From Ananas comosus (taxonomy: Eukaryota; Streptophyta; Magnoliopsida; Poales; Bromeliaceae), in the NCBI RefSeq assembly GCF_001540865.1, contig NC_033622.1:3901445-3965444 (forward strand): a DNA stretch of 64,000 nucleotides, read 5' to 3'. Positions 34,927 to 47,771 of the stretch are shown in pieces; the stretch's first letter is position 1; each line of letters starts with the position of its first letter. A model generated the notes under the pieces. It was not told the DNA's origin. It made no database searches and was given only the letters and a program-made list of their open reading frames with translations. The position numbers and the translations under genes are program-made.

Positions 34927-35028
34927 TGACGTGACGCCCACGTGGCAAAAAGAGAGTTAGTTTTACAAATAAAATTTTGACAGGATCATTTTACCAATTT
35001 CAAGTTTCTGGAGGGTCATTTTATAAAA
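34927..35028 (+). promoter_or_regulatory. Promoter elements of F-box copy C
   Basis: Two abutting TGACG motifs (34927-34936) and a G-box/ABRE core CACGTG (34939-34944), both bZIP-type sites. A TATAAAA follows at 35022-35028, about 35 bp before the ATG, implying a very short 5' leader. Copy B has none of these in the matching place. Motif-based only. Confidence 0.4.
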
Positions 35029-35061
35029 AAAGCCCCCACCCCACACACGACGTTCCTCCCG

Positions 35062-38000
35062 ATGGACCCCATCAGCGCTCTCCATGACGGGATCCTTGCA
35101 AAGATCGTCTCCCTCCTCCCTCTGAAGCGCATGCTCCGCACCTCCCTTCTCTCCCGCCGCTGGCGCCTCGTCTGGACGACCGTTCCCGCCTTCGACTTCA
35201 CCGATGCTGCCGACGACAATGTCAACGTCTACATCTCCAGAATCGACAGCTGCCTGGAGCATCTATCCGCCTCCCCCTCCTGCATGACCATCCCCTCTAT
35301 CGTCTTCCCCGCCATCCAAGACTCCGACGTCGTCGACCGCTGGATCCGCTTCGCCGCCGCCCACTCAGTCCAGCGCCTCAAATTCGCCATGTGGATGGAC
35401 TACACCCCCCCAATCCCCTTCACCCTTCCCCTCTCCCTCTTCCAATTATGCCGCGGCCTCACGGCCCTCGACATCTCCAGCTGTGAAATCCCTGGCGTCC
35501 TCGAGCCCGTCATCAGCCCTGCTTTCCCCTCCCTCCGCTCCCTCTCCCTCTTCGAAGTCACCATCGCCGATCCGCGGGCGTTTTTCGCGCAGTGCCCGGC
35601 GATCGAGCGCCTCACCGTGGAGCTCCTCAACGAGGCCGATCTCCTCCCCGCGTCCGCCTTCCGCTCCTGCCCCCTCATCTCCACCCTCAGACTCGCCTAC
35701 TGCACCGTTCCCCGCGAAACCCCCTCCGCCGGCCCTCCCGCCTTCCCCTCCCTCCGCTCCCTCGAACTCGACTACGCCCGCGTCGCCGCTCCCCAGTCGC
35801 TCCTCAACTCGTGCCCCGTCATCGCGGAGCTCACCATCAGGAACCCAGTTCCGGAAGGTTTCGCTTTCCGCCTCGACCCCCGCCACACCGTCTCCACCCT
35901 CCGGATCTTCGGTCCGACTGTCCTCCCTTTCTCCCTCCCCTCCTCCTCCTTCCGCACGCTCGTCCTCTTCGATCTTGAAATCGCCAACCCGCCGGCGCTC
36001 ATCCGGGCATTCCAGGGGCTCGAACTCCTCTCCCTTGATAGTGTCTTGTTCGAGACCGGAGCTGACTCGGGAATCCAGGTTCGAGCGCCGAGGATGAGGC
36101 ACCTCATGGTGCAGGATTCCGAGGAGCTCGGCACCATCGTTGTCGCTGACACTCCCCAGCTCTGCCGCCTCTTCTACTGGGGCGACATCCGCTATCTAGG
36201 AGTGTTCGACCGTGCCGTCCCAAAGCTGGAAGAGGCCTTTCTGCATTGCACGGTCAAGAATCCTTACGGCGGAAAATACCACCTGTGGAAGAACTTGATG
36301 CAGCCGCTCTCCCACGTTAGGCTGTTGTCTGTCAACTGGTGGTTCATTTGTGAGGTATGGTTTCGACAATTCCGTCTGTTTATTGTTGGCCGAAATTCTC
36401 TCTTCCAAGAACTACTCCATTAGTTGCCCTTCTTTGGGTTGAGATCTTGTTGTTGCCCTCTTGGTTTTAGTTTGCTGTATTTTGTGTAGAGAATCTGCAA
36501 ATTCATGTACCTTGCTGCAAAAGATGACAATGCCGACCTTTTGCTGTTTGTAGATTGTAATTTCTCCTGCTGAAGCCTTGATATGTGAATTTGTGATGAT
36601 TCGTAAATATAGTCATCGGAGTTAGGTGTGAACTTCAGTCACACTCTTAGAAGTTATTCTTTTCACCTGTGTATAACACTCTAGAAATGAAATCGAGCAA
36701 CTCGGGTGGAAAGCATGTAACAAGCTGAAAAGTGTTGAAAATATCCAAGATCATGAACTCAGTGACATTTTTAAGGCTCTTTGGGTTCGGGAGCTTTGCT
36801 GGTTCTACATAAAACACAAAGTATCAGCGGAGCCCCTTACACCCTCCTGGCTTGAGTTGTTCTTAAACAATCTAGTCGAACTAAAGGGATAGAGTTTTAA
36901 TTTAAATAACCTTTACAGTCTCTGAAGCTTTTCTCGCCACATTAAAGTTGAACCCGACAGTTGGTGAATTAACTATCTGGAGAAAGACGTGGCATCAACA
37001 TCCTCGATATAGCTCCAGAGCTTAAAAACCTGCTGTGTTATTTGTCATTCTTGAACAATCCCTTTGGATGATATGTGGATAACAGGGCCATGGTAGTTGT
37101 AATTACTCTCTCATTCTTTGCTAGTTTCTACTGCCAATAACTACGTTTGCAATATTTGACTAGTTATATTAATTGTTAATTATTATATAGTAATGCCGAC
37201 TCAGTCATGATCGGATAACCTTATTACGTGGTTGAAGTTGTAGCATTGCTAATGCTACCATTACTTGTTGAGTTTCCATTATTTGCTTAGATGTCATTGA
37301 CATTTGTCTAGCATTCCTCCGAAGGTCCCTATAAACGCTGTTAATGATTTTTACTTATGTTTCAACAAATATGTTGGTCAACTTTTAGATTACGATTCAA
37401 TTCACTTACCCCACAGGAGAATGGTGACTCATTAGTAGACATTATGGAGCAAATCTTTTCAGTTATGCCTAAAGTATCGATCTTTGCTATTTTCACAAGC
37501 TTGATTGGTTTTACTGTACTTCTTTTTCACCTAATATAGCACGACATATGCAACACCTGAATCCCCCATGCATTCTTTTTCTCTTTTTAACGCAAAATGT
37601 TGAATCATTTGCATTTTACTGGAGATTTATTCACATAGTTTCTGCTTCTTATGATTGTACAGCTTATACATTGGAAGGCACAAGCTTAGTCGAGATTTTA
37701 TGACGAAGTTTTATTTCTGTACTGGTATATTGATTCACACGAATATTCACACAGAGACATTGAATATAGGTGCTTCTTGCTCCAATTTGTCGTGTTGTGA
37801 AGGTGGTTAGAGTAAGATAGCTGAGTAGTGTTAGTTGATAGCGCTTAGCAGAGAATGTGATGCACCAGCAAAGAATAGTGGTCTTATTGTGGTTGAAGGT
37901 GTGACCAGGAAGGTTTTTTTTTTTTTTTTAAAAAAAAAAGCATGTTTAAGGTCCTGCTTTCCCAGTGAGAGATTTTACAAGAAGAGCAAAATCGGTGCTC

Positions 38001-39279
38001 AGTTAAGACGAAGCATTTCATGCCTTGATGCATATCATAGATATTTTCATATCTATGCCAAACAGGTTATGCAGTGCCAGATTGCACAAGCTAGGTGAGA
38101 AGCAGAACCTAAAAATAGGGTGTGATGAGACTGAATTTGGGAGAAAGTCCAAACTGTGATACGGCTGAAAATGCATTAGGATAATAGCATTGGAGAGCAG
38201 AGCCAATACCCGCTGGGCCTTGTTAGCAGAGTTAACTATTAAATATAGACTCCAAAGTGAATGAATGACAGCATATTGAACTAATACTACAAGGAGCCCC
38301 TGGATTTTGGACAAAACGGACACAAATAAGCTAGACATGTGACTTTCAGTTTTTCATTCTACCTCAGATTTTTGTCGTTCTCGTTCTTTTCTGCATGAAT
38401 GGCAGAAAGATTTTCATGGTGCAAGCACTAATTTTACGTGCTACAAAATGTGGCGCTACTTCTTTGTTAATTCGAAATGACTGCATAGATATATTTCTAA
38501 TACTACACATAAAAGCAATTTGCTATATATGTTCTTTCGCCTTATTATGATTCTTTCTCCTGAAAGTTTATGCAAGGATGTCCTGTTGGGAGTGAGCGGC
38601 TGATATTTGACAAACTCAAAGAGTTCCATTGGTGGCCTGTGTTCAAGAAATATGCAGTAGCCACATTTGAGAAGTGGTACACCAAAAGGCTGTCACCCAT
38701 CGTCGTTTTGTCACTTCTTGATTTCCTCGAGTGTTGCCCGAACATACAACACCTATGCATTGTCGTATGCGCTGCAATTGCCTTTGCATCATGTGGCTTC
38801 CCGCGTTCAGTTTCTTTAATGTAACTTTCCGCCCTTTAAATGTTCAGAGCACGAATGCTGTACCGGAGAGCCCACCGCCAGTAGTCCCCTCAGCAAAAGA
38901 AAATGAAGATGAATTTTTGATCATGATGGAGAATAGTATTGATTTAAACCAAACCGAAGGTTTGCAGATCGTGCAAAGAGTACCGAATATTGGCCAGAGC
39001 TCGCTGCCTCAACTAAAGAAATTCACGATGCATCAATTCTCCGGAGGGCCGGGAGATATGTGCTTGCTGTACTTTGTGGGGTTGAAGGGTTGTGCTCTAC
39101 AGCACATACATCTTTATTATGTGAAAGGTTCAAGAGGGGCAACGCACAGGATTCAGAGCACTGTCTGCCATTACTTCTCTACATGCTCTCCGCATGCTAT
39201 TCTTCAGTTCTCGAAATGTTCTTCTGATGAAAACTGCCCAAGGCATGCGGAGTTATGTATGTATGAGTTTTATGAATGA
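35062..39279 (+). CDS. F-box/LRR/FBD protein, copy C (spliced)
   Basis: Likely exons: 35062-36354 (431 codons), 37417-37473 (57 bp, inferred), 38567-38764 and 38848-39279, all phase 0, about 659 residues. Start MDPISALHDGILAKIVSLLP; F-box at about 1-45 (LPLKRMLRTSLLSRRWRLVW). Leucine-rich repeats fill about 60-430 (FPSLRSLSLFEVTIADPRAF). An FBD-like segment is in the last exon (SLPQLKKFTMHQFSGGPGDM). Exon sizes and junctions match copy B, and the 83-bp last intron has the same length. The C-terminus is slightly longer than in B (ends MYEFYE). Expected to act in an SCF ubiquitin ligase; substrate unknown. No coding lesion is seen. Confidence 0.85.
37417..37473 (+). other. Candidate 57-bp exon in intron 1 of copy C
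   Basis: Acceptor TACCCCACAG, reading ENGDSLVDIMEQIFSVMPK, donor GTATCG. Same length, phase and junctions as 17893-17949 in copy B. Confidence 0.55.
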
Positions 39280-40470
39280 ATCATGATGGTTTAGATTAGC
39301 TGCTGCTATGACAAATTGAGATGGGGCGCTCCTGTCACTTTCCTCCTTTTTTTTTTTGTTATCTCGAATGTATAGAACACATGTACTGTGTACAGATCAT
39401 ACTTTTTTTACTTGTTTCAGAAACATGCTGGGAGTGGGAACAATAACTAAGCAAATTGAACTGTTGATTTCATACGAAAGTCAACAGTACATTTTATGTT
39501 GTTCTTTGACCTCTTTAAGGTCACTTGATCTTTTCACAAATCAAAGCAAAAGCCCTGGTCAAAATTGGGCATAACTCATCTCACAAAGACTGTAAAGATA
39601 ATATACATGTCACTGTATTTTTGATTCATAACTGCTTTAAGATGATTCATCCATAAATTTGCACATGTATCGATTGAACTCGAGGTGCCTCATGTGACAT
39701 ATCTTTCAACCAATTAATGAACAGATCGTGCATCTGCAACTTTTTTTTCTCCACCTTTTGCTCATCTTTGATTTGACCACAGTCGCCATATTCCCTGATT
39801 TCTAAACGTCGCCATATTCCCTGATTTCTAAACGAATTTGCGAACAGCTTATGATTTTTTTTAGTTTCTAGAAATACTTTTTTAATTACTCAATAATGTA
39901 TGCATACTAACAACAGAAATTATAGAAAGCTTTTGAGTTACCTATTAATCAATTAGCTCATTCAATTTTTGTTTGATTATTCTTTTCAAAATGAATTCTT
40001 ATTATGTTTTAAACTTATGTTATCGTGGATTGATAGGAGATGGCGTGATTATATAAGAATCTTATACTTTGATATATTTTTAGTTCTACCACATGTAACA
40101 GTTGAGTTCCTATGACAATGTTATATTGGAATGACAATATTGGATTCGAGCTAGCGATATGGTGTTTCAACTTTGTAATGGGGTTGCTCACAAAACATTG
40201 TAATAGGATCTGTTGAATTAAGATAGTCTATTGTTAAGTTTGACTTAATTATACTATACTACACCATACTTTGGGGTTTTTTCATTTGTATACTATATTA
40301 TTACTATTTTTTCTCAAAGACACAAGTAGACTATTTTTTTATTCAGTATGTACACCATAAGTAATAAATCTATAATCATTTACTTACTATATACTATACA
40401 TAAAAGGGGAGCCAGTGAAATGTACGGCCGTGCTCTTTGGATTTGGGGCAAATCGGTGGGGCCCTTTTTT
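39280..40470 (+). other. 3' flank of copy C
   Basis: Similar to the A flank to about 40140, then AT-rich DNA without a recognised feature. Confidence 0.5.
39782..39833. repeat. 26-bp direct duplication in copy C flank
   Basis: GTCGCCATATTCCCTGATTT plus CTAAAC occurs twice in perfect tandem. Copies A and B have a single unit there. Confidence 0.85.
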
Positions 40471-40476
40471 TTTTCA

Positions 40477-40512
<36 letters not shown>
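40477..40512. repeat. (CT)n microsatellite
   Basis: Uninterrupted CT repeat of about 16 units followed by CACACA. Confidence 0.95.
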
Positions 40513-40517
<5 letters not shown>

Positions 40518-40649
40518 TATGAGCCAACCCTTTCTAGTTTATTTAATTTTTTTTTTTGCCTACACCAGGCCTAAAGATTCATCATATGAACCAAGCTTAT
40601 TTTTTAATATTTAATATAATAAAATTAAATTTTCATATGATAAATACAA

Positions 40650-41112
40650 TCTATAATATATAAAAGATCTGGATACAAAATTTAATAGATTTTTACTTGT
40701 ATAATAAAATTTTATAAATACAGTACAAAAAAAGTTATACACCCGATATATAAGACATCCTCACATGTTCTTCAATTTGACTTTAACATAAATAATGTTT
40801 AGCCCATTTAATATACAATATAAGTCCTCCAACTTTAACTTTTTAATTAAAAATTTATTTATAAAATAACTATCAAAACTATTAAATTTAATTAAATTTT
40901 TAAATAAATTTATTAGAATAATTTGACTATATAAATATTAAAAGTTAAAAAATTAATAAAAAAGTTATTTTTTATAATGTACGCAAGACTACTTTATAGT
41001 TTCTTTTTTCTTTAGTTATATTTTTTAATTTAAAATTTTAATAAATATGTACAGGTTAATTGATTGAAATATTACCTACCTGCCGCGAAGCGAAGCGCAG
41101 AATCTACACTAT
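40650..41112 (+). mobile_element. Small non-autonomous Helitron-like element
   Basis: 463 bp. 5' end TCTATAATATATAAAAG after A. 3' end a GC hairpin region (CTGCCGCGAAGCGAAGCGCAG) reduced in parts, then AATCTACACTAT before T. The 5' end closely matches that of the 55864-60587 element (TCTATAATTTATAAAAAGC). The terminal CTRR reads CTAT here. Confidence 0.5.
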
Positions 41113-41654
41113 TATTAGATAAAAGTTAGAACTCCATTAAAAAGCAATGACACAAAATAGCAGTGCACATATTTGGCCAATTTTGGCAAGAAAACATAAA
41201 ATAGTGAGAAAAGATAGCTGAAAATAATTTGATAAAAGAATTTCTATCTTTCACGGAGGACCACTTTGCTTTTTCCTACTATCTAACTATTGTCTCCTAT
41301 TAGAGCTCCTAGCTTCTGTTTAAAACAACAGATTTTTTGACAATAATGCAGAGATTAGTAAGAAAACAATAGTTTAGTAATTTTTTTTGAGGAAAAAGAA
41401 ATATAAGGTAGCAAATGAAAAAAAATCTAAAATATAATGTAGGGATTGATTAAAACCAGTAATTCAATGGTGTCTTGTAGAGTGTGGGAAATCTTAGTGT
41501 AGATTATAATATTAGAAATAATAATGAAAGTGACAAAATTATTTATTAAAAAAATTAAATGAATGGTTGTTTCTTTACTGAATTAGTTATTCTTATGAAA
41601 AGATGTCTTTTTATTTGATGCAAAGAAATGTGCCTTTTTATGAAGAGATACGCT
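41113..41654. other. AT-rich host DNA left of the nested element
   Basis: No gene. Contains AAGATGTCTTTTTATTT-like motifs that resume at 51602-51720, showing that the two sides were once contiguous. Confidence 0.5.
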
Positions 41655-41752
41655 TAGGAGTGTAATGTGGGTCGTGTCATGCCGGCACGGCCCACAATAC
41701 CCGGGCTGAAACGGGCCAAGGGTCAGCCCGGCCCGGATTCATATTCGGGCTG

Positions 41753-44336
41753 TGTCACGCCCCAGATGTCTCGTTCCCCGGGCACGTCGACAAATCTGCT
41801 GTATACAAACGAATTTTCCTTGTATACGAAGCGACAGCTGTACCTGTAGATATACAATACTGCAAACAGTAGCATAGAGCTGCTCGAATAAACAAAAGCT
41901 AAACAAACTGAGTTTCATATACATAGATCAAATCCAAAATACAGAGTTACTCGCATTGGCGAGTTAAGTAGGCTATGTACATAAACTCGAAACAAAACAT
42001 CTACCTGCAGTAGGGGGCCTCTAGCTCTGCTCGTCGGGTAGGGCTCTAACTTGCGACGCCCTTGCCTCGATCCTGATCCGCGGAAAGTGCAGCAGCCGAA
42101 ACCTGTGGCTCTGCAAAAACAGGAGTAACAACTGGGCGTGAGAACTACTGTAAAAACAAGTAGTCCTCAGTGGGTACCGCCCAAAACAACATCGGTCCAC
42201 CCACTAAGTCTCCAGAAGGGAGCAAGAATAGTCGGAAAAGCAGGAAGTAAACTCTACCGCTATCAATCACTATACTATCATGCTCTACACTAACCAACTG
42301 TAGGAAATGTCAAATCTGACCCAATCCAATCGGGACTGTAAGCCTACCCGTCCCTGGGACTGTGAATACACCCGTCCCTGCCCAGTTGCGACTATCCAGC
42401 TCCATCCACACTAACTGATCCGTGGAGAGCAAGTCCAACCGGCATGAGCGACACCAACGCGAAGCACAAAGCCCGTCTCCGGAGTGGCACTCGTGGGCAT
42501 GGACGAAGCTATGTGGAGGCCCAAGGTGGCCATGGCCCCCCTCAACTTTTCAATATTTGCTTAATGGTCCTTCAATTTTTTTTTTTTTTTTGTGTATCAT
42601 GGATAGATTTGGCCCTCCTAGATTTTCAATATTTACTTAATAGCATGGTGCCAACATAACTCTCTCTCTTTCTCCTAATCGATATACTCTTTTTATGGAT
42701 GAAAATATATTAAAATCTATTTTTTGTAATATATTTCTCTACTCTAAAAATTTTATTTAATAATTTTTTAAAACTTTTATTTATCTTAGATGAGCTCTTT
42801 TATTTGACTAAATCAAGAATTGCACTAAATTTAATAGCTATGTTAATTTTATTTACTAAAAAGCTAAAAAATTACTATTAGATTTAGTAAAATTTCTAAG
42901 TTATTTTAATGTAATGATATAAATAAAATAATTAGAAGTTAAACATCTGAAAATAAAAAAAAATAAAGTTCATACTTTTACATTATTTATTTAATTAATA
43001 ATTTTTTAATAAAAGTTTTTTAATTAGGAAAAATTTTGTTTATTATTTATTACTAAAATTTTTATTTAAATATATTTTGGCCCCCCTCAAGATTGAATCC
43101 TAGCTTCGTCCCTGCTCGTGGGAGCTACCCAACCGAGTATGCACCGTATCTCTGTCGAGCTCAATCAGGCTCTCAAAAGCCAAAGTCCAGTAACCGACTC
43201 AAACTGGTCTAACAACCAACAGGTAACGTGCCCTCGGCACAATCCGACGCCAAAAAAGTGATACGGGTCCACCGTCAACCCCGACGGCACCCAACAGTCC
43301 GGAACAGCCTGAACGCTACTGTAAAAGTATACTCGGCATCCCGGCACAAGCGTAACCGAAAGCTAAACTATCTGGAATACTCACTATGAGGATACTGCTA
43401 CAGTATAAAATAATACAACGGCCCCTATGGCTAAATCAGGTAGTTTAAATATATGACGATCATAATCGCGAGTTTTCTCCTAAGTCTTATCCAAGTCCAA
43501 CATGTATATATATATATATATATATATCCAAAGATAATAACTCAGCTCCAATTCAGATTATTAACCATACTAAATCAATAAACCGAGCAATTGCGCCACA
43601 CAAGATAATTCCACAATTACATGTCGACTATATAGGCACTTAGGAGTAAACCGATGATTAACCCACCTTAATCGCAAATCCCCGACGGTGAAGAAGGTCA
43701 CCGGAGTCCCTGTCAAGCTCGGCGCAGCTCCCCGAACCAGCGACAACACGCTCCATGGGTCTAAACATAGAAACCCATATTAAGCATCAATTCTGCCCAA
43801 AACAGCAGCAGCAGAAAGAAATAGGGATACGACCTAACAAACCTTCACCAAATCCAGCAAATAAGGGCTTCGTGGATTCCTCTCGAAGTCCCGAATCCAA
43901 CGAACCAAGTCCCGTCGAAATCCGACATTCCTACGTCGAGTACGAGCCGAAACACTAACGGTCAACGCTGAAAATCAGTAAAATCAGCACGCGAGCTCAA
44001 AACCGTGCGTTCAAGTAATCCAAGAAGGAAAGTTAGGTACCCACATCGACAGCGAATCCAGCGCCGGTGCGACGTCGAGGACGGCGAAAATGCACCCTCG
44101 CCCAGCCTCCATGCGACGTTACGGCGACAAACGTGCGCTCAAACGGCTCGGCGATGCGACGTCGGCAACGAACGCTCCACCCAAGTTCCTCCTCCTCGCG
44201 TATGGCTCCAGAGACAGAGAGGGAGGAAATTTTAATTAAGGAGGCATGTACAACCCCCTAATTAGATAAGCATGAAATACATGCATGGGGGCACGTGGCA
44301 TTATATATATATATATATATATATAAGGATACTACA
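41753..44336. mobile_element. Solo LTR (gypsy, same family as 25872 element) with nested hAT MITE
   Basis: Starts TGTCACGCCCCAGATGTCTC, ends GGATACTACA, and is flanked by perfect 5-bp GGCTG (41748-41752 and 44337-44341). Shares GTATACGAAGCGACAGCTGT and the CTACCCAACCGAGTATGC block with the gypsy LTR. No gag or pol. Contains (TA)n tracts at about 43506-43527 and 44302-44325. Confidence 0.88.
42498..43114. mobile_element. hAT-type MITE inside the solo LTR
   Basis: 617 bp with ends CATGGACGAAGCTA and, inverted, CAGGGACGAAGCTAGGATT, both followed by a G-rich run (GGGGGGCC on the inverted strand). Flanked by perfect 8-bp CTCGTGGG (42490-42497 and 43115-43122). The uninterrupted target is visible in the solo LTR at 53459 (GCACTCGTGGGAGCTACCC). 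Confidence 0.9.
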
Positions 44337-45889
44337 GGCTGTGCCGTGTAGAGTCGGATGCAATCAACCATCCGGCCCAGCACAGCCCCTAGGCCTGGGA
44401 AGTCCAAGCCGGTTCGGGCAGGGCCGGGCTTCGAGTCGGCCCCTTAAAATTTTTATTTTTTATTTTTTAGAAAAATATTAAAATTTTAAACTATGATCAA
44501 TTAAGTATATATATTCAAATCTATATTTTGATTGAAAAGTTTCAAATTTATAAATATTTTAATTATTATTTTAAATATAAATTAAGTGGGCTTTTGGTCC
44601 ATCTGTAACATACCGAACTCCTGCAATTATGAAGTTTCGGTGGGAACTAGTTTGAAAAGGTATTGAGATAGTTCCGATGAAGTTCGGAGAGCATTCAAGT
44701 ATTTTCGGTGCGAGTTGGGCACAAAAACGGAACTCAAAAAGTTATATTGGACTTGGCCTGAATCCGACAAAGTACAAGTGAGAAGATGATTTAAACATGC
44801 TCAAAAAATGTGTTTTGAGGGTTTTGGAATGTTTGGAAATGGATTAGAGGCTCGAGGAGCGAAAATGAGCATTTTCGAAAAATACTGAAATTTTGGGGCT
44901 GTTGGACCTATGGGGTCCGGACCCTAGAGCCAAGGTTAGGACCCCGCACGCGTGGGTAGCTCAGAATGAGGGCATTTTGGTAAATTGAAGGCATGGGCTT
45001 ATAAAGGAGAACCCTTCCTTCTCATTCTTCCTTAGCCAACACAAAACACACACACACTTGAGAGAGAGAGAGAGAACCTCTCTTTTCTCTCTCTAGCTTC
45101 CTCTCTTTCCCTCTCTAAATCTCTCTCCCAAACTTGGGTTTTGGTGGAGAGCGAGCTCGGGAACGCGTGGGGAGTGATGGATCGAGCCCTCAAGCGCTAG
45201 GTGGTGCGGCGTGCCTTCGACTCGAGGTTCGCATTTTGTTAAGAGTTGAGGATTTTGGTTAAATCATTTTTGAATGGTATTCTAGAGATCTCTAGATTAT
45301 TCTAGGCATGTTGCTCCATAAATTTTGGGATATTTGGAGAAATGGGAAAAGCTAGGGTTTGGAAATTAGGGGTTTTGGGGTTTATGGGTTTTGAATCTAA
45401 TTGATCTCCTAATTATCAAATTGAAGGTTAGAGGAGAGCCCCAAACAACTCTAGGTTGGAAATTGGTGAGCGCTCGGTAATCGATTGCGAGTTTGAGCCG
45501 AACCGAGCAATTTATGCTGCGGGAGCGCGATTGCAAGTGTCGACAAGCAATCGAAAAGTATTGTTAGGTGGGTTGTGTTTCACCGAAGTGATTAGGTCAC
45601 TTCCATGCCAAAGAGTGAAGTATGGTTGTATTATTGATGCATGTAATGGTAGTTTAAATGCAATGGTGAATGCATGAGATAGATGCTATGTATTGACTAC
45701 CATTGAATGATGAGAACATAGGCATGTGGACATATAGGATATGTATATATGAATGCCTAGATGTGGATAGTAAATATAGGTCGATGAACTCTAGGAAAAG
45801 TAGAGAACTCGACAAGTGTGGCATGTAAACTATGGATCCTAAGTGTGGACAAATAGGAAAACAAATAGCATGAGTGGCATCAAACCTAA

Positions 45890-46340
45890 TGTCATTGAAT
45901 ATAGGTGGAGCATTGAACCTAGAGGCAAGTAAATCTAGGTGGAAATGACATAGAGCCTATCGTGGTTGTACCTAGGTTATGAGATGTAGTGGCATTGAAC
46001 CTAGTGTGGTTAAACCTAGGTTGTGGACTATAGTGGTAGAGTGGCCACTAGGATATGCGTGAGTTGAACCTAGAGAGGTCGACATTGTAGGGTATATGAG
46101 TAACCCTTGAGAGTTGAAAGGTGGATTTCGGAATCCCTAGGAATTGAGGTTGCGAGTACATGTGGTTCTCCTTGCTCGGCAGCAGTTGAGTCTTGCGACT
46201 AAGCGCAAGTGAATCATAACTGCGGGTATGTGTGGTTCTCCTCGCCCGATAGTGATTCAACGGGTATGTATGGTTCTTTTCACCCGGTATGAGATTGTTG
46301 AGACGGGTATGTGTGGTTCTCCTCGCCTGTTGAGCTTGAG
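45890..46340 (+). repeat. Short dispersed motifs inside solo LTR (i)
   Basis: GTGGCATTGAACCTAG/GTGGTTAAACCTAGG units (45890-46080) followed by four to five GGGTATGTGTGGTTCTCCTC units (about 46150-46330). Confidence 0.65.
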
Positions 46341-47725
46341 TGACTTGTGGTATGGGGTTCGATAGTATCTCCTCACCCTGTGGAAGACCTATAGTCGAGT
46401 GGATTTAAGGCTGAGGTGCATGTGAGACGTCCTTCACTTCGAGCCTGACTGAGCGCGGTATTCCGCAGATGATTGATGCAAAACCGAGTCGGGTGGCATA
46501 GTTAGCTAAGATAAAGGAAACCTTAGGTGAAAGGCAAGTGATAGAGAATGGCCAATGATATACAGTGGTAAATGGATGAGTTGTGGATAGTGAGATAGAA
46601 AGTAGAATCAGTAAATCTACTTGCATGAATCGCATACTGCATGTTGTGAGGCATACGTATGTATTTAATACTTGCATAAATTATATGTGGATATATGTTG
46701 GTCTAACATGTTGATTTGCCTCATTTGAACCTGGTGGGTTGAGCTATTCCCTTGGGTGGCCATACCCATTGAGAACTATTTATATAGTTCTCACCCCACG
46801 TTTTTCAGGTACACACGCGAGCGGCGCGTCGGTGCGAGGAAAGGGCGTAGCTCCGTAGATAGCCCTACCACTGTGACCAGAGATAGCAGTATTGTAAGGA
46901 CTGAGATTTGGCAGAGTAGCTAAACTCTCTGTTGATGATGTTTTTGTGTGTATTTTAATTACAAAAGTACTCGTCAAGTTTCAAGGAAAAACAAGTTTGA
47001 ATGGAGAAGTTACGCAACTTTTAGTTTTCACTTAAATTGAATAGTAACCTGGGTTTTCGGAGAGGCTAAAGTGTAAGAGTTGGCTTCTGGCGCGTATCGG
47101 ACTCTGTTCATAACGATCCAATAGCTCGTTTTCAATGGTTCGGCTATTCTGGAACCATTGGCGCTGACGGATTTTAGGTTTGACGCACGAATTTTGAGAA
47201 ATCTGGAAATACGTATTTATATGTATTTGTGTGTAGTTTCGCCAGTTGGAGAGAGAGGATAGATTTTGTCGCAAATCCGTGACCAAACGAGGCGAAACAA
47301 AATCATGACTTTGATGTCTCTGTTGTCCTAATCGCACTGGTGTGATCCGTTCGCAAATCCGACGGACGGATCTCCGGATATCGCGCGTTGACCGAGAAGG
47401 GGCCTTGGATGGCAAAATGGTAATTTTGCGAAAAGCGCGAACATTTTATGTACCGTTTTGCGTGAAATTGAATGTGGGGGTGTGTTCGCTCGTTTTACTC
47501 ACGCTGTGAGGGACTCAGTGTTAAATACTGAAGTTTGGTGGGCTAACTCGCAACTTTACACCTTCTTTATATATAGCTTACCTAAGGCTTGCCCCATGCA
47601 AACCCAAACTAGCCCCAGCTGACCCCCTAGCCGCTTCTCTTCCCCTCACCTCGTGTGCCGCGCGCCTCCCGGTCGCCGTCGATCGAGCCCCGGCCGGCCA
47701 GCCATAGCCATTGCCATCTTCCCTT

Positions 47726-47729
<4 letters not shown>

Positions 47730-47768
<39 letters not shown>
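47730..47768. repeat. (CT)n microsatellite
   Basis: About 19 uninterrupted CT units within the leader-like part of solo LTR (ii). Confidence 0.95.

Positions 47769-47771
<3 letters not shown>

Noticed and set aside
44005..44261. Arg-rich frames in the solo LTR
   Set aside because: They lie inside a solo LTR and are not conserved in the sister LTR at the matching place (about 54720-54910).
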